Positions 16,868-26,796 are shown, counted from the first letter of the stretch. The stretch: DNA of 49,038 nucleotides from Alphaproteobacteria bacterium HGW-Alphaproteobacteria-4 (GCA_002842855.1 PHEE01000020.1:1-49038), one strand, 5' to 3'. The notes: generated by a model from the sequence alone, not told the origin. Translations and numbers: made by a program.

Positions 16868-18013
16868 TCACCATGCGGCGCGGTAGATCGCCAGCGCATC
16901 AGCCTCGGTCACGGGGCGCGGGTTGTTGATCAAAAGCCGGGTCTGCTTCATCGCCTCGCGCGCAAGGCGCGGCAGCGCGTCGTTGGGCAGGCCCACATCA
17001 CGCAGCCGGGCGGGCAGGCCGACGCGGGCGCTGAGCGCCGCAAGTTCTGCAATGAAAGCGGCGCAGCGGGCCTGACTGCCCTCGATGCCTGCCAGTTCGG
17101 GGAAGGCGTCGGCAGCAATCTCGGCATAGACCGCGCCCGCCACTGGCGCGTTGAAGGCCAGCACTTGCGGCAACACCAGCGCGTTTGAAAGCCCGTGCGG
17201 AATGTGAAAGATGCCGCCCAGAGGGTAGGCCAGCGCATGCACCGCCGCCACCGGCGCATTTGCAAACGCCTGCCCGGCCAGCATTGCCCCCAGCAGCATC
17301 GCGCCGCGCGCCGCACGGTTTTCGCCCTGCCGCACCGCGGTTTCGACATTTGCACCCAAAAGCCGCAGCGCCTCGCGCGCCAGCAGCCGCGAAACCGGGT
17401 TGGCGTTGGGGTTGACGCTCGCATAGGCCTCGATCGCGTGCACCATCGCGTCGATGCCGGTCGCGGCGGTGATGGCGGGGGGCAGGCCAAGCGTCAGGTC
17501 AGGGTCCAGCAGTGCCAGATCGGGCAGCAGGATCGGCGAGGAAACACCGCGCTTTTCCTCGGCTCCCACCGTGATGATCGCCACCGGCGTCACCTCGGAT
17601 CCGGTGCCCGCCGTGGTCGGCACCAGCACCAGCGGCAACCGCGGCCCGCGTGCATTGCCCACGCCCCAGGCGGCCCCCAGATCTTCGCCCGACCCTAGCA
17701 GCAGCGCCGCCAGCTTGGCCACATCCATCGCCGAGCCGCCGCCAAACCCCACCACGCCGGTCGCACCCTGCCCTGCCGCCACCGCCGCCAGCAGCGTTTC
17801 CTGCGAGGGGTCGGCCTCGACCGCGTCAAACACCGCCACACCAACCCCCAGCGAAGCCAGCGTCGCATCGGCCAGCCCCAGCCGCATGATGCCGGGGTCG
17901 GTGATAAACAGCACGCGCGGCCCCAGCAGCGACCCCGCCAGCACGCCCAGATCAGCCGCGCCGCCGGGGCGCAAAAGCACCGATTTCGCGGTGTGAAAGG
18001 CAAAAGGGGTCAT
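16868..18013 (-). CDS. Iron-containing alcohol dehydrogenase
   Basis: The product is 381 residues. The nucleotide-binding motif [10 protein letters not shown] is at about residues 93-102, and [16 protein letters not shown] follows, as in group III (Fe-type) alcohol dehydrogenases. Metal ligands are visible in [12 protein letters not shown] (Asp and His) and [16 protein letters not shown] (two His). It is cytoplasmic and NAD(P)-dependent, oxidising an alcohol or reducing an aldehyde; closer relatives include maleylacetate reductases and lactaldehyde or butanol dehydrogenases, so the substrate is open. Its ATG overlaps the stop of the upstream GMC oxidoreductase gene (ATGA), so the two are coupled and probably act in one alcohol or polyol pathway. 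Confidence 0.92.
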   Translation of the reverse strand: MTPFAFHTAKSVLLRPGGAADLGVLAGSLLGPRVLFITDPGIMRLGLADATLASLGVGVAVFDAVEADPSQETLLAAVAAGQGATGVVGFGGGSAMDVAKLAALLLGSGEDLGAAWGVGNARGPRLPLVLVPTTAGTGSEVTPVAIITVGAEEKRGVSSPILLPDLALLDPDLTLGLPPAITAATGIDAMVHAIEAYASVNPNANPVSRLLAREALRLLGANVETAVRQGENRAARGAMLLGAMLAGQAFANAPVAAVHALAYPLGGIFHIPHGLSNALVLPQVLAFNAPVAGAVYAEIAADAFPELAGIEGSQARCAAFIAELAALSARVGLPARLRDVGLPNDALPRLAREAMKQTRLLINNPRPVTEADALAIYRAAW

Positions 18014-19608
18014 CCGCGCGCCTCCTCCAGCATCATCCGTGCCGCCTTTTCGGCGATCATCATCACCGGGGCAGCGGTGTTGCCCGAGGTGATCGCGGGC
18101 ATCACCGAGGCATCGGCAATGCGCAGCCGCCCCACGGCGCGCATCCGCAGCCGCGGATCGACCACCGCGCCGTCATCGGCCCCCATCCGCGCGGTGCCGA
18201 CCGGGTGAAAGATCGTGGTGCCAATGTCGCCCGCCGCCCGCACCAGTTCCGCTTCGGTCTGCGCCTGCGGACCGGGGCGAAATTCTTCGGGGTGAAAGCG
18301 CTGAAAGGCGGGCTGCGCGGCGATGTGGCGGGTCAGCCGGATCGAGGCAGCCGCCACCGCACGGTCGGCCTCGGTTGCAAGGTAGTTGGGCGCAATCGCC
18401 GGTGCTGTGCGGAAATCGGGGCTTTTGAGGTGCACCGAACCGCGCGATTCCGGGCGCAGGTTGCACACGCTTGCGGTCATCGCCGGGAACGGGTGCACCG
18501 GTTCACCGAACCGATCGAGGCTGACCGGTTGCAGGTGAAACTCCAGATCCGGCGTTGCCTTTTCGGGGCCGGAGCGGGTGAAGATGCCCGCCTGCGAAGG
18601 TGACATCGACATTGGCCCCGACCGGTTCAGCGCGTATTCCGCCGCGATCATCGCCTTGCCCCAAAGCGAATTTGCCAGCGTATTGAGCGTTTTGACGCCC
18701 TGCACCTTGAAGGCGAGGCGCAGTTGCAGATGGTCTTGCAGGTTCTCGCCCACGCCCGGCACCTCGACCTGCGGCGCGATGCCGCCTGCCACCAGCACAT
18801 CACCGCGCCCGATGCCCGAAAGCTCGAGCAGATGCGGCGTGCCGATAGCGCCCGCCGCCAGCACCACCTCGCGCGTGGCCATAAAGGTCTTGGAGCCCCC
18901 CTCGTGGCGCACCACCACGCCGCGCGCCTCGCCGCCCTCGAGCACCAACCGCTCGGCCTGAGCCCCGGTCAGCACCTTCAGGTTTGCGCGTGCCATGGCC
19001 GGGCGCAGGAACGCCTTGGCGGTGGTCCAGCGGATACCGCGCCGCTGAGTGACCTCGAAATAGCCCGCACCCTCGTTGTCGCCCCGGTTGAAATCGTCGC
19101 TGCGCGGTATGCCCGCCTGCTCGGCGGCCGCCAGGAAAGCGTCGAGCACCTCCCAGCGCACCCGCGCCCGCTCGACCCGCCATTCACCGCCGGTGCCATG
19201 CAGGGCGCTGGCGCCCGCGTGGTAATCCTCTTGTGCCATGTAGAGCGGCAGCACGTCTTCCCAGCCCCAGCCCGCGCAGCCTGCCTGCCGCCAGCCATCA
19301 AAATCCGCCGCCTGCCCGCGCATGTAGATCATGCCGTTGATCGACGAACATCCCCCCAGCACCCGGCCGCGCGGATAGCCCAGACTGCGCCCGTTCAGCC
19401 CGGCCTCGGGCTCGGTCGTAAAGCACCAGTCGGTGCGCGGGTTGCCGATGCAATAAAGGTAGCCCACGGGGATGTGAATCCAGTGGTAATTGTCACGCCC
19501 GCCCGCCTCGAGCAGCAGCACCCGGCTGCGCGGGTCAGCACTCAGCCGGTTCGCCAGCACCGCCCCCGCCGACCCCGCACCGACGATGATGTAATCAAAG
19601 CTGTCCAT
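18010..19608 (-). CDS. GMC-family FAD-dependent oxidoreductase (choline/alcohol dehydrogenase type)
   Basis: The product is 532 residues from the ATG at 19608, chosen for GGGAGG just upstream and the immediate FAD-binding start [18 protein letters not shown]. Further family motifs are [20 protein letters not shown] (GMC signature 1), [15 protein letters not shown] (signature 2) and, near the C-terminus, [10 protein letters not shown] with the catalytic histidine and [16 protein letters not shown]. Such enzymes oxidise choline, long-chain alcohols, polyethylene glycol or similar substrates to aldehydes and pass electrons to the respiratory chain. It is translationally coupled to the iron-type alcohol dehydrogenase. 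No betaine aldehyde dehydrogenase or betaine regulator is nearby, so a choline-specific role is not supported. Confidence 0.93.
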   Translation of the reverse strand: MDSFDYIIVGAGSAGAVLANRLSADPRSRVLLLEAGGRDNYHWIHIPVGYLYCIGNPRTDWCFTTEPEAGLNGRSLGYPRGRVLGGCSSINGMIYMRGQAADFDGWRQAGCAGWGWEDVLPLYMAQEDYHAGASALHGTGGEWRVERARVRWEVLDAFLAAAEQAGIPRSDDFNRGDNEGAGYFEVTQRRGIRWTTAKAFLRPAMARANLKVLTGAQAERLVLEGGEARGVVVRHEGGSKTFMATREVVLAAGAIGTPHLLELSGIGRGDVLVAGGIAPQVEVPGVGENLQDHLQLRLAFKVQGVKTLNTLANSLWGKAMIAAEYALNRSGPMSMSPSQAGIFTRSGPEKATPDLEFHLQPVSLDRFGEPVHPFPAMTASVCNLRPESRGSVHLKSPDFRTAPAIAPNYLATEADRAVAAASIRLTRHIAAQPAFQRFHPEEFRPGPQAQTEAELVRAAGDIGTTIFHPVGTARMGADDGAVVDPRLRMRAVGRLRIADASVMPAITSGNTAAPVMMIAEKAARMMLEEARG

Positions 19609-19666
19609 GCTCGGCCTCCCTTTGCCCCGATTAGTGCCCGGATCGCCGCGCGTGGCAAGTGCGAGC

Positions 19667-19702
19667 GCGGGGGCCAGCCCCCGCACTCCCGGGGTATTTG
19701 CG
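19667..19702 (+). repeat. GC-rich palindromic intergenic repeat, copy 1
   Basis: A hairpin GCGGGGGCC/AGCCCCCGC is followed by CTCCCGGGGTATTTGCG. The same arrangement, a G-rich palindrome followed by a (G)GGTATTT tail, occurs at 20946-20984 (inverted) and 39301-39345. Confidence 0.6.
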
Positions 19703-19792
19703 CCAAGGCAATTGCCGCGTCTGGTGCTTGCATTTCGTGGGCCGAGGCATAACTGTTGCACAAGGGCCGCGCCGCCCGCACGGAAACCGGAA

Positions 19793-20227
19793 ATGATCCG
19801 CTACACGCTCAGATGCGACAACGAACACGGCTTTGAAAGCTGGTTCCCCTCGGCCGAGGGGTTTGAGCGGTTGCGCGCAGGTGGGCGGCTGGTCTGCGCC
19901 GTCTGTGGCTCGACGCAGGTCGCGAAATCGCTGATGGCGCCCGCGGTGCAACCTGCGCGTTCGGTGCCAAAGAAGCCCGCCGAAGGTCCGCTCGGCGCAC
20001 CCGCAAGCGAGGTCGAAGCGGCCATTGCATCGCTGCGCCAGCACATCGAGGCCAATTCCGATTACGTCGGCCTCAACTTCGCCACCGAGGCGCGCGCGAT
20101 GCACGAGGGCACCCTGCCCGAGCGCGCGATCTACGGCGAAGCGCGGTTCGACGAGGCGCGCGCGCTGCTGGCAGAGGGCGTGCCAGTGGCCCCGCTGCCT
20201 TTCCTGCCCCGCCGCAAGGTCAACTGA
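19793..20227 (+). CDS. DUF1178 family protein
   Basis: The product is 144 residues from the ATG at 19793, where the conserved family start [20 protein letters not shown] begins; upstream in-frame extension has no family similarity. Cysteines in LVCAVCGS, with the earlier LRC, resemble a small zinc-ribbon. The C-terminal half contains [23 protein letters not shown], another conserved block of the family. The function is unknown. It is cytoplasmic, since there is no signal peptide. It is followed after 59 bp by an SDR gene in the same direction. Confidence 0.88.
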   Translation: MIRYTLRCDNEHGFESWFPSAEGFERLRAGGRLVCAVCGSTQVAKSLMAPAVQPARSVPKKPAEGPLGAPASEVEAAIASLRQHIEANSDYVGLNFATEARAMHEGTLPERAIYGEARFDEARALLAEGVPVAPLPFLPRRKVN

Positions 20228-20286
20228 GCCTTGCCTGCGCGCCGACAATCGGCAAACTTGGGCATATCAAACCCTTGGGAGGGCAT

Positions 20287-20931
20287 ATGAGCATTCTGAT
20301 CACCGGCGCCAACCGCGGTATCGGCGCGGCGCTGCTGGCACATTACCGGGCCGAAGGGCATCCGGTCTTTGGTACCGCGCGCAAACCCGGCACCGGGCTG
20401 GAGCGGCTGGACGTGACCGACCCCGAAAGCCATGCGCGGCTGGCGCGGCGGTTGGCAGGCAAGCCGCTGTCGCTGCTGGTCTGCAACGCTGGGGTCTACC
20501 CTGACAAGGGGCAAACCCTCGATGGCGGCTACCCCGCGGCGCTCTGGGCGGCGGGGCTTGCCACCAACGTGACCGGGGTGTTTCTGACGATTCAAAGCCT
20601 GCTTCCCAACCTGCGCGCCGGGCGCGGGAAGATTGCGATCATTTCCTCGCAGATGGCCTCGCAGGCGCGCGCGCCGGGCGGGTCGTACATCTACCGCGCC
20701 TCGAAGGCGGCAGCGCTGAACCTTGGCCGCAACCTTGCCGTGGACCTTGCGCCCGAAGGTATCGCGGTAGGCATCTACCACCTTGGCTGGGTGCAAACCG
20801 ACATGGGCGGCAAGGGCGCCCAGATCACCCCCGAGGCCTCGGCTGCGGGCCTTGCGACGCGCTTTGCAGCCCTTTCGCCTGCCACGACCGGATGCTTTGA
20901 AGGTTGGGATGGTGAGGCAATCCCGTTCTGA
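20287..20931 (+). CDS. Short-chain dehydrogenase/reductase
   Basis: The product is 214 residues from the ATG at 20287 (GGGAGG upstream). A classical Rossmann start ILITGANRGIGAAL carries the TGxxxGxG cofactor motif. NAGVY matches the NNAG-type motif. The catalytic serine is in IISSQMAS, and YIYRASKAA supplies the Tyr-x3-Lys pair. It is slightly short for the family, similar to small C-factor-like SDRs. The substrate cannot be inferred. A GC hairpin that belongs to the intergenic repeat family follows the stop. Confidence 0.9.
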   Translation: MSILITGANRGIGAALLAHYRAEGHPVFGTARKPGTGLERLDVTDPESHARLARRLAGKPLSLLVCNAGVYPDKGQTLDGGYPAALWAAGLATNVTGVFLTIQSLLPNLRAGRGKIAIISSQMASQARAPGGSYIYRASKAAALNLGRNLAVDLAPEGIAVGIYHLGWVQTDMGGKGAQITPEASAAGLATRFAALSPATTGCFEGWDGEAIPF

Positions 20932-20945
20932 TCGCTTCTTTCGTG

Positions 20946-20984
20946 CGCAAATACCCTGCGGGCTGCGGGGGGCTGGCCCCCCGC
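20946..20984 (-). repeat. GC-rich palindromic intergenic repeat, copy 2 (inverted)
   Basis: Read on the minus strand, a GCGGGGGG-CCAG-CCCCCCGC hairpin is followed by CAGCCCGCAGGGTATTTGCG, the same layout as copy 1. On the plus strand the hairpin (20965-20984) is followed by CTTTGC and might also work as a terminator for the SDR gene. Confidence 0.6.
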
Positions 20985-21070
20985 CTTTGCCGCCGCCCAA
21001 CCCCCTTGCCCCCGGCCCCGCAGGCGCATAAGACACGCGCAAATTGGGCAGGCGGTTTCAGGGGGTATCC

Positions 21071-22330
21071 ATGCCGCTTCTGGTAATGAAATTCGGCGGC
21101 ACCTCGGTGGCCGACCTCGCGCGCATCAAGAACGCGGCGGGCAAGGTCAAACGCGAGGTGGAGCGCGGTTACGATGTAATCGTCATCGTCTCGGCCATGT
21201 CGGGCAAGACCAACGAACTGGTCGGCTGGGTCGAACAGACCTCGCCGCTGTTTGATGCGCGCGAATATGATGCCGTCGTCGCCTCGGGCGAAAACGTCAC
21301 CGCCGGGCTGATGGCGCTGACCTTGCAGGAAATGGACGTGCCGGCGCGTAGCTGGCAGGGCTGGCAGGTGCCGATCAACACCACCTCGGCCCACTCGGCC
21401 GCCCGGTTTGTTTCAATCCCGCGTGCCAACATCGACGCCAAGTTTGCCGAGGGCATGAAGGTGGCGGTGGTCGCGGGGTTTCAGGGGCTTTCGCACGAAG
21501 GCCGCATTACCACCCTTGGCCGTGGCGGGTCTGATACCACCGCCGTGGCCTTCGCCGCCGCCTTCGGCGCCGAGCGCTGTGACATCTACACCGACGTTGA
21601 TGGCGTTTATACCACCGACCCGCGGATCACCTCAAAAGCGCGCAAGCTTGATCGTATCGCTTATGAGGAAATGCTCGAACTGGCATCGCTTGGCGCCAAG
21701 GTGCTGCAAACCAGGTCTGTGGAACTGGCGATGCGCTACAAGGTGCGGCTGCGGGTGCTGTCGTCCTTTGAAGACACCGATGAACACTCCGGCACACTTG
21801 TTTGCGACGAGGATGAAATCATGGAATCGAAAGTTGTCTCGGGCGTCGCCTATTCGCGCGACGAAGCCAAAATGACCCTGCTCAGCGTCGAAGACCGACC
21901 CGGCATCGCCGCCGCCATCTTTGGCCCCTTGGCCGATGCGGGCGTCAACGTTGACATGATCGTGCAGAACATCTCGGAAAAGACCGAGGGCGGCAAATCG
22001 GTCGCCGTCACCGACATGACCTTTTCCTGCCCGGTCAATCAGGTGCTGCGCGCCCGCAAGGCGATGGAGGATGCCCGCGCCGCCGGCATCATCCGCTATG
22101 CGGACCTGATAGAAGATACCGAAGTGGCCAAGGTTTCGGTGGTGGGCATTGGCATGCGCAGCCACGCCGGGGTGGCAGCGGCCATGTTCAAGGCGCTGGC
22201 GGCGGAAAACGTCAACATCAAGGTCATCGCCACCTCGGAAATCAAGATCTCGGTGCTGATCGACCGCAAATACATGGAACTTGCGGTGCAGGCTCTCCAT
22301 GATACCTTCGGGCTGGATAAGGTGGCCTGA
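21071..22330 (+). CDS. lysC: Aspartate kinase
   Basis: The product is 419 residues from the ATG at 21071; the kinase motif VMKFGGTSVAD begins at residue 5. GRGGSDTTAVAFAAAFGAERCDIYTDVDGVYTTDPR is the conserved substrate and ATP region. Two C-terminal ACT domains (about residues 265-410; DRPGIAAAIFGPLADAGVNVDMIVQ and GMRSHAGVAAAMFKALAAENVNIKVIATS) mark the lysine/threonine-regulated form. The enzyme phosphorylates aspartate in the first step of lysine, methionine and threonine synthesis. Start at 21071 fits the usual family N-terminus better than the upstream alternative. A methyltransferase gene follows 56 bp later. Confidence 0.96.
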   Translation: MPLLVMKFGGTSVADLARIKNAAGKVKREVERGYDVIVIVSAMSGKTNELVGWVEQTSPLFDAREYDAVVASGENVTAGLMALTLQEMDVPARSWQGWQVPINTTSAHSAARFVSIPRANIDAKFAEGMKVAVVAGFQGLSHEGRITTLGRGGSDTTAVAFAAAFGAERCDIYTDVDGVYTTDPRITSKARKLDRIAYEEMLELASLGAKVLQTRSVELAMRYKVRLRVLSSFEDTDEHSGTLVCDEDEIMESKVVSGVAYSRDEAKMTLLSVEDRPGIAAAIFGPLADAGVNVDMIVQNISEKTEGGKSVAVTDMTFSCPVNQVLRARKAMEDARAAGIIRYADLIEDTEVAKVSVVGIGMRSHAGVAAAMFKALAAENVNIKVIATSEIKISVLIDRKYMELAVQALHDTFGLDKVA

Positions 22331-22386
22331 AGCGGCCATTCGGCGCGCGCAGCAAACCCGCCCGCGCCTGCAAGCTTGGGGCTGTG

Positions 22387-23061
22387 ATGTCGTCTTTCAA
22401 CGATCCGGAAGACGTTGCGCGATATGCCGAAGGCCCGGTCCGCATGGTTCCGGGCTTTCTTGATTTGCAGCGCATGGCGGCGCTGTTGTTGGCCGAGCGG
22501 GTGCCGTCAGATGGCACGGTGCTGGTCTTGGGTGCAGGCGGCGGCCTGGAACTGAAGGCCTTTGCGGGTTGGTATCCCGGCTGGCGATTTGTCGGTGTCG
22601 ATCCATCGGCCAAAATGCTGGACCTTGCCACCCGCACCCTTGGGCCCGATGCCGGGCGAGCGCTGCTTCATCAGGGCTATATCGAAACCGCCCCGGCAGG
22701 CCCGTTTGACGGCGCGACCTGCCTGCTGACGTTGCATTTCGTGCCCCTCGAAGAACGCCTGCGCACGCTTGGCGAATTGCGGCTGCGGCTGAAGCCCGGC
22801 GCGCCGCTTGTGGTAGCCCACCACAGCTACGCCCAGACCGAGCCGGAAAAGACGATCTGGCTAAGCCGCTTTGCAGCCTTCGCGGCCGCAAACGGCATCG
22901 CGCCGGAACTCGCCCAAAATGCCGCTGGGGCGATCAGCGCTCAATTGCCTGCGGTGTCGCCTGCTGATGATGAAGAATTGCTGCGCCGCGCCGGGTTCAT
23001 CGGAATTGATCTTTTCTACGCGGCCTTCAGCTTTCGTGGCTGGCTGGCCACCGCCCCCTGA
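22387..23061 (+). CDS. Class I SAM-dependent methyltransferase
   Basis: The product is 224 residues from the ATG at 22387; a GTG one codon earlier is also possible. Motif I (VLVLGAGGGLELKAFA) starts at about residue 42, the acidic end of the next strand is FVGVDPSAKML, and GATCLLTLHFVPLEERLRTL is the post-motif region. These are typical of small-molecule methyltransferases of the class I fold. The substrate cannot be told. It lies between aspartate kinase and ptsP, all on the plus strand, but gaps of 56 and 165 bp leave operon membership uncertain. Confidence 0.85.
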   Translation: MSSFNDPEDVARYAEGPVRMVPGFLDLQRMAALLLAERVPSDGTVLVLGAGGGLELKAFAGWYPGWRFVGVDPSAKMLDLATRTLGPDAGRALLHQGYIETAPAGPFDGATCLLTLHFVPLEERLRTLGELRLRLKPGAPLVVAHHSYAQTEPEKTIWLSRFAAFAAANGIAPELAQNAAGAISAQLPAVSPADDEELLRRAGFIGIDLFYAAFSFRGWLATAP

Positions 23062-23226
23062 AGGCGGCGTTTCGGCTTCGCCTCAACTGTGCAATTAGCT
23101 GATTTCTTGTGACAACCCCGGTCATCGGCGGGCTTTCGTGCAATGCCGGGGCTTTCCCCACTCCCCTTTCCGTTCGGTGGTGCTTATAGATGAGACAAGC
23201 CTTTTGCGCCGCATTGGAGGGGCACG

Positions 23227-25467
23227 ATGCCCGAACGCACGGAAAGCGACAGCCGCAAGTTGCTGCGGCGCCTGCGCGACACGCTCGCCACCCCCGCCAA
23301 GGGGCAGGAACGGCTTGACCGCATCACCCATCTGATCGCGCATTCGATGGGCACGCAGGTGTGTTCGATCTACCTGTTCCGCGACCCCGAAACGCTGGAG
23401 CTTTGCGCCACCGAAGGCCTGAAAGCCGCCTCGGTGCACCAGACGCGGCTGAGGCTGGGTGAGGGTCTCGTGGGCCGCATTGCGCGTTTCGGGCAGCCGA
23501 TCAACACCGGCAATGCCCCCGCCGAGCGTGGCTTTCGCTACATGGCCGAGACCGGCGAAGAGCTGTATTCAAGCTTCCTTGGCGTGCCGATCCAGCGCGT
23601 CGGCGAAAAGCTGGGCGTGCTGGTGGTGCAGTCACGCGAAGCGCGGCAGTTTTCGGATGATGAGGTCTACGGGCTTGAAGTCGTTGCCATGGTGCTGGCC
23701 GAAATGGCCGAGCTTGGCGCCTTTCTGGGCGATGGCGAGGCGATGGCACGGGTGCACACCCGCCCGGTGCTGTTCCGGGGTGCCACCGGGCAGGAAGGGT
23801 CGGCCGAGGGCCGCGTCTGGCTGCACGAACCGCGCGTGGTGGTCACCAACCCTGTGGGCGACGACCCCGAAAAGGAAAGCGCACGGCTGGCGGTCGCGGT
23901 GGCCGAGTTGCGCGAGTCGGTTGACCGGATGCTTTCGAACGCCCTCAGCACCGACGCCGACCATCTGGAAGTGCTCGAAACCTACCGCATGTTTGCCAAT
24001 TCGCGCGGCTGGATGCGGCGCATGGAGGAAGATATCGCACGCGGCCTTTCGGCTGAGGCGGCAGTTGAAAAGGAACAGTCCTCTGCCCGCGCCCGGCTGG
24101 AACAAGCCTCCGACCCCTACCTGCGCGACCGCCTCTATGACCTCGACGACCTTTCCAACCGCCTGCTGCGCATTCTGACCGGGCAAGGCAGCGATACCGG
24201 CGCCGAAATGCCCGACAACCCGGTGCTGGTGGCGCGCAACATCGGCCCGGCGGAACTATTGGATTATGGCCGCCGCCTGCGCGGGGTGGTGCTCGAGGAG
24301 GGTTCGGTGGGCAGTCACGCCGCCATCGTGGCCCGCGCACTCGCAATTCCGCTGGTCATCCATGCCGCGCGCATCACCACCGAGGCGCTCAACGGCGACC
24401 CGATTCTGGTAGATGGCGATCAGGGGCTGGTGCACCTGCGCCCCGAAGAAACCGTCGCCCACGCCTTCCGCGACAAGATCGCCATGCAGGCCGAGGCGCA
24501 AAGCCGCTACGCAAGTTTGCGCGATCTGCCAGCCGCAGGCACCTGCGGCACCCATATCGCGTTGCACATGAACGCCGGGTTGATGGCCGATCTGCCCTCG
24601 CTGATCGGGTCGGGCGCAGATGGCGTCGGCCTTTTTCGCACCGAACTGCAGTTTCTCATCCGCAGTCAGGTGCCGCGCCGGGGCGAACTTGCAGCTATCT
24701 ATGCCCGCGTCATGGATGCGGCAGCAGGCAAGCGGGTGGTGTTTCGCACCCTCGACATCGGCTCCGACAAGGTCTTGCCCTTCATGAAGCCGCAAGACGA
24801 GCCAAACCCGGCGATGGGTTGGCGCGCAATCCGGCTGGGGCTCGACAAACCCGGCATCCTGCGCATGCAGTTGCAGGCGATGATCCGTGCCAGCCATGGC
24901 CGCCCGCTGACGGTGATGTTCCCCTTCATTGCGAACCGGGGCGAGTTTCTGACCGCCCGCAAGATTCTGGTCGATGAGGTCGCGCGCGAAGCCGCAGCAG
25001 GCCGCACCGTGCCCGCCTCGGTCGAAATCGGCGCGATGCTTGAAACCCCCAGCCTTGCCTATGCGCCGCAGGAATTTTTTGACGAGGTTGATTTCATCTC
25101 GATCGGCGGCAACGACCTCAAGCAATTCTTCTTCGCCGCCGACCGTGAAAACGAACGCGTGCGGCGGCGCTACGACACGCTCGACACGGCGTTTCTCGGG
25201 CTGCTGGAACAGATCATTGACCGCTGCGCGCGTTCGGACACGCCGCTAAGCTTTTGCGGCGAAGATGCGGGCCGCCCGATCGAGGCTGTCACCTTCGCCG
25301 CCCTCGGGCTGCGCACGCTTTCCATGCGCCCCGCCTCGATCGGCCCGGTCAAACACCTGATCCGCCGGGTCAACCTGCTCGATCTGAAAGACGTGATCGA
25401 TGAGGCCCGGGCGCGCGGCGCCGAAAGCGTGCGCGCGGCGGTGACGGGTTGGCTGGCACGGCAATAG
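23227..25467 (+). CDS. ptsP: Phosphoenolpyruvate-protein phosphotransferase PtsP (EI-Ntr)
   Basis: The product is 746 residues. It opens with a GAF domain (about residues 20-165; LRLGEGLVGRIARFGQPINTGNA), followed by the helical HPr-binding part and the PEP-utilising domains. His364 in EGSVGSHAAIVARALAIP is the phosphorylated residue, GVGLFRTELQFL and ISIGGNDLKQFFFAADRENE belong to the PEP-binding barrel, and a Cys in LSFCGEDAG is the usual proton donor. GAF plus EI architecture identifies the nitrogen-type PTS enzyme I, which starts the phosphorelay to NPr and EIIA-Ntr controlling nitrogen, carbon and potassium responses. A good ribosome site (TTGGAGGGG) supports the start. No other PTS gene lies in the window. 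Confidence 0.96.
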   Translation: MPERTESDSRKLLRRLRDTLATPAKGQERLDRITHLIAHSMGTQVCSIYLFRDPETLELCATEGLKAASVHQTRLRLGEGLVGRIARFGQPINTGNAPAERGFRYMAETGEELYSSFLGVPIQRVGEKLGVLVVQSREARQFSDDEVYGLEVVAMVLAEMAELGAFLGDGEAMARVHTRPVLFRGATGQEGSAEGRVWLHEPRVVVTNPVGDDPEKESARLAVAVAELRESVDRMLSNALSTDADHLEVLETYRMFANSRGWMRRMEEDIARGLSAEAAVEKEQSSARARLEQASDPYLRDRLYDLDDLSNRLLRILTGQGSDTGAEMPDNPVLVARNIGPAELLDYGRRLRGVVLEEGSVGSHAAIVARALAIPLVIHAARITTEALNGDPILVDGDQGLVHLRPEETVAHAFRDKIAMQAEAQSRYASLRDLPAAGTCGTHIALHMNAGLMADLPSLIGSGADGVGLFRTELQFLIRSQVPRRGELAAIYARVMDAAAGKRVVFRTLDIGSDKVLPFMKPQDEPNPAMGWRAIRLGLDKPGILRMQLQAMIRASHGRPLTVMFPFIANRGEFLTARKILVDEVAREAAAGRTVPASVEIGAMLETPSLAYAPQEFFDEVDFISIGGNDLKQFFFAADRENERVRRRYDTLDTAFLGLLEQIIDRCARSDTPLSFCGEDAGRPIEAVTFAALGLRTLSMRPASIGPVKHLIRRVNLLDLKDVIDEARARGAESVRAAVTGWLARQ

Positions 25468-25504
25468 TGCCTCGGGGCACGGCAGGCCAAACACGGCCAT
25501 CAGC

Positions 25505-25540
25505 AAAAAAAACGACCAGCCCTGCGCCGAGGGCTGGCCG
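25505..25540 (-). terminator. Rho-independent terminator of the small secreted protein gene
   Basis: On the minus strand GCCAGCCCT / AGGGCTGGT arms (25530-25538 and 25515-25523) enclose a 6-base loop and are followed by CGTTTTTTTTGCTG. It sits 20 bp beyond the stop of the 132-residue gene. Confidence 0.88.
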
Positions 25541-25560
25541 AAACAACAAGCTCTGTGGCC

Positions 25561-25959
25561 TCAGTTCGGGCTGGCTTCAAACGCTGGCGGGGTGCCGGCT
25601 GCGGCACGACCGCTTTCCACGGCCTCGGCGGCGGCCACGATCGCAGCGGCCTGCGCCGGGTCGTTCGAGGCGGCAGCGACCGCGCGCAGCGCCGCACCAA
25701 CATCAGCCAACGAAACCTGCCCACCCTGCGCCAAACCATAAAGAAGCGAGGCAAGAAGCGCGATCTGGTCACTATAGGCCCGGCCCGTCAGGCCACTGAC
25801 AGCAATCTGCACAATCGCCGCCTGTGCTGCCGTAGCGCAGATTCCCTCCGTGCAACCGAAATTTACCGCGGCGGTATCAAAAACCGGTGTCTGAGCATAG
25901 GCCGGTGCCGCGGTTCCAAGCGCAAGCGCCGCGAGCAGAGCAATTCTGGAAAATTTCAT
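25561..25959 (-). CDS. Small secreted alanine-rich protein, unknown function
   Basis: The product is 132 residues with a signal peptide at about 1-22 (ending APAYA-Q). The mature part is rich in Ala and has a single cysteine pair, CTEGIC, near its N-terminus, which could form a small disulfide loop in the periplasm. The rest reads as amphipathic helices (ALRAVAAASNDPAQAAAIVAAAEAVES). It is divergent from the exopolysaccharide locus across a 179-bp gap and has its own strong terminator, so it is a single-gene unit. No family was recognised. A role in export or assembly of the neighbouring polysaccharide is only a guess from position. Confidence 0.75.
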   Translation of the reverse strand: MKFSRIALLAALALGTAAPAYAQTPVFDTAAVNFGCTEGICATAAQAAIVQIAVSGLTGRAYSDQIALLASLLYGLAQGGQVSLADVGAALRAVAAASNDPAQAAAIVAAAEAVESGRAAAGTPPAFEASPN

Positions 25960-26138
25960 CGTTTACCTCAAATCGAACCGTTATGCGGAACACTGCGGCA
26001 ATATATGCTGAACCTTGCCACTGACACAATTGAAACTTGCGCATCGGCGCCCCAGCAGGCATGTGTCGGCTCAAACGCGCCAGTTGCAGTGTCGGTGCGT
26101 GTGATGAGTTCACTTTTTTCATGTGGATAAAGGCGACA

Positions 26139-26792
26139 ATGACTCCACAATCAGGCGCACTTCTGGCAGCATTGGGCAGCTTGGCCCTTGCTGTTGCAGC
26201 AATGCCGCAGTTTCGCACAGAATATGCGGCTGTCCTGTTCTCGCGCCTGCCAGAAAGCCAACAGCTTTCGGAACTGGCCCAAGGTGGCGTTTCGCTTCCC
26301 GCCTCGGTTCGGGCAGAGCGAATCGTTTTGCGCGCCTGCGAGGATGTGCTGCGCAGCCCGCAAGCGATGTTCCAGCCGCAAGAAACGCGCGCCGCGCTCA
26401 CCGTCAGCTGCCATGATCTTGCCACGGCCGCGCTGCGGCGCGCTCCGGTTTCGTCATGGGCGCATCTTGCCTTGGCGGCTAGCGTCGCCACCGATGCCGA
26501 ATTCGCGCAGGCCGTGGTTCTGTCGCAGGCGACCGGCGGCCATGAAGGGGAACTCGCGCAGCGCCGGTTCGCGCTCGCTGCCGACCGTATTGCCACCGCC
26601 GGGCCCGAGCTTGGCAATGCTTTCGCCGCCGACATCGTCGTGCTGGCACAAACCGGTGTCGGCACCGCCCAGTTGGCGCGACGCTATACCGCCTACCCCG
26701 AACTGCGCGAAGTCATCACCGCGGCAATCGAGCGCGCGCCCGAGCAGGCACAGCGCGCCTTTATCGCTGCCGTGCGCCGCAGCGGCAGTTAA
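26139..26792 (+). CDS. Membrane-anchored protein at the head of the exopolysaccharide locus
   Basis: The product is 217 residues from the ATG at 26139, with AAAGGCG upstream; an ATG 5 codons earlier lacks a ribosome site. One hydrophobic segment at about residues 6-22 (ALLAALGSLALAVAAM) anchors it or acts as a signal sequence. The rest is helical and Ala-rich, with repeats of the kind seen in TPR-like scaffolds (WAHLALAASVATDAEFAQAV). Cysteines occur in RACEDVL and SCHDLA, perhaps disulfide-linked. Its stop lies 4 bp before the polymerase/ligase gene, so the two are co-transcribed. The exact function is unknown; a periplasmic accessory role in polysaccharide synthesis is inferred. Confidence 0.75.
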   Translation: MTPQSGALLAALGSLALAVAAMPQFRTEYAAVLFSRLPESQQLSELAQGGVSLPASVRAERIVLRACEDVLRSPQAMFQPQETRAALTVSCHDLATAALRRAPVSSWAHLALAASVATDAEFAQAVVLSQATGGHEGELAQRRFALAADRIATAGPELGNAFAADIVVLAQTGVGTAQLARRYTAYPELREVITAAIERAPEQAQRAFIAAVRRSGS

Positions 26793-26796
26793 CGCC

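Noticed and set aside
18010..19608. Naming the GMC oxidoreductase betA
   Set aside because: No betaine aldehyde dehydrogenase, BetI or choline transporter gene is nearby; the partner is an iron-type alcohol dehydrogenase.
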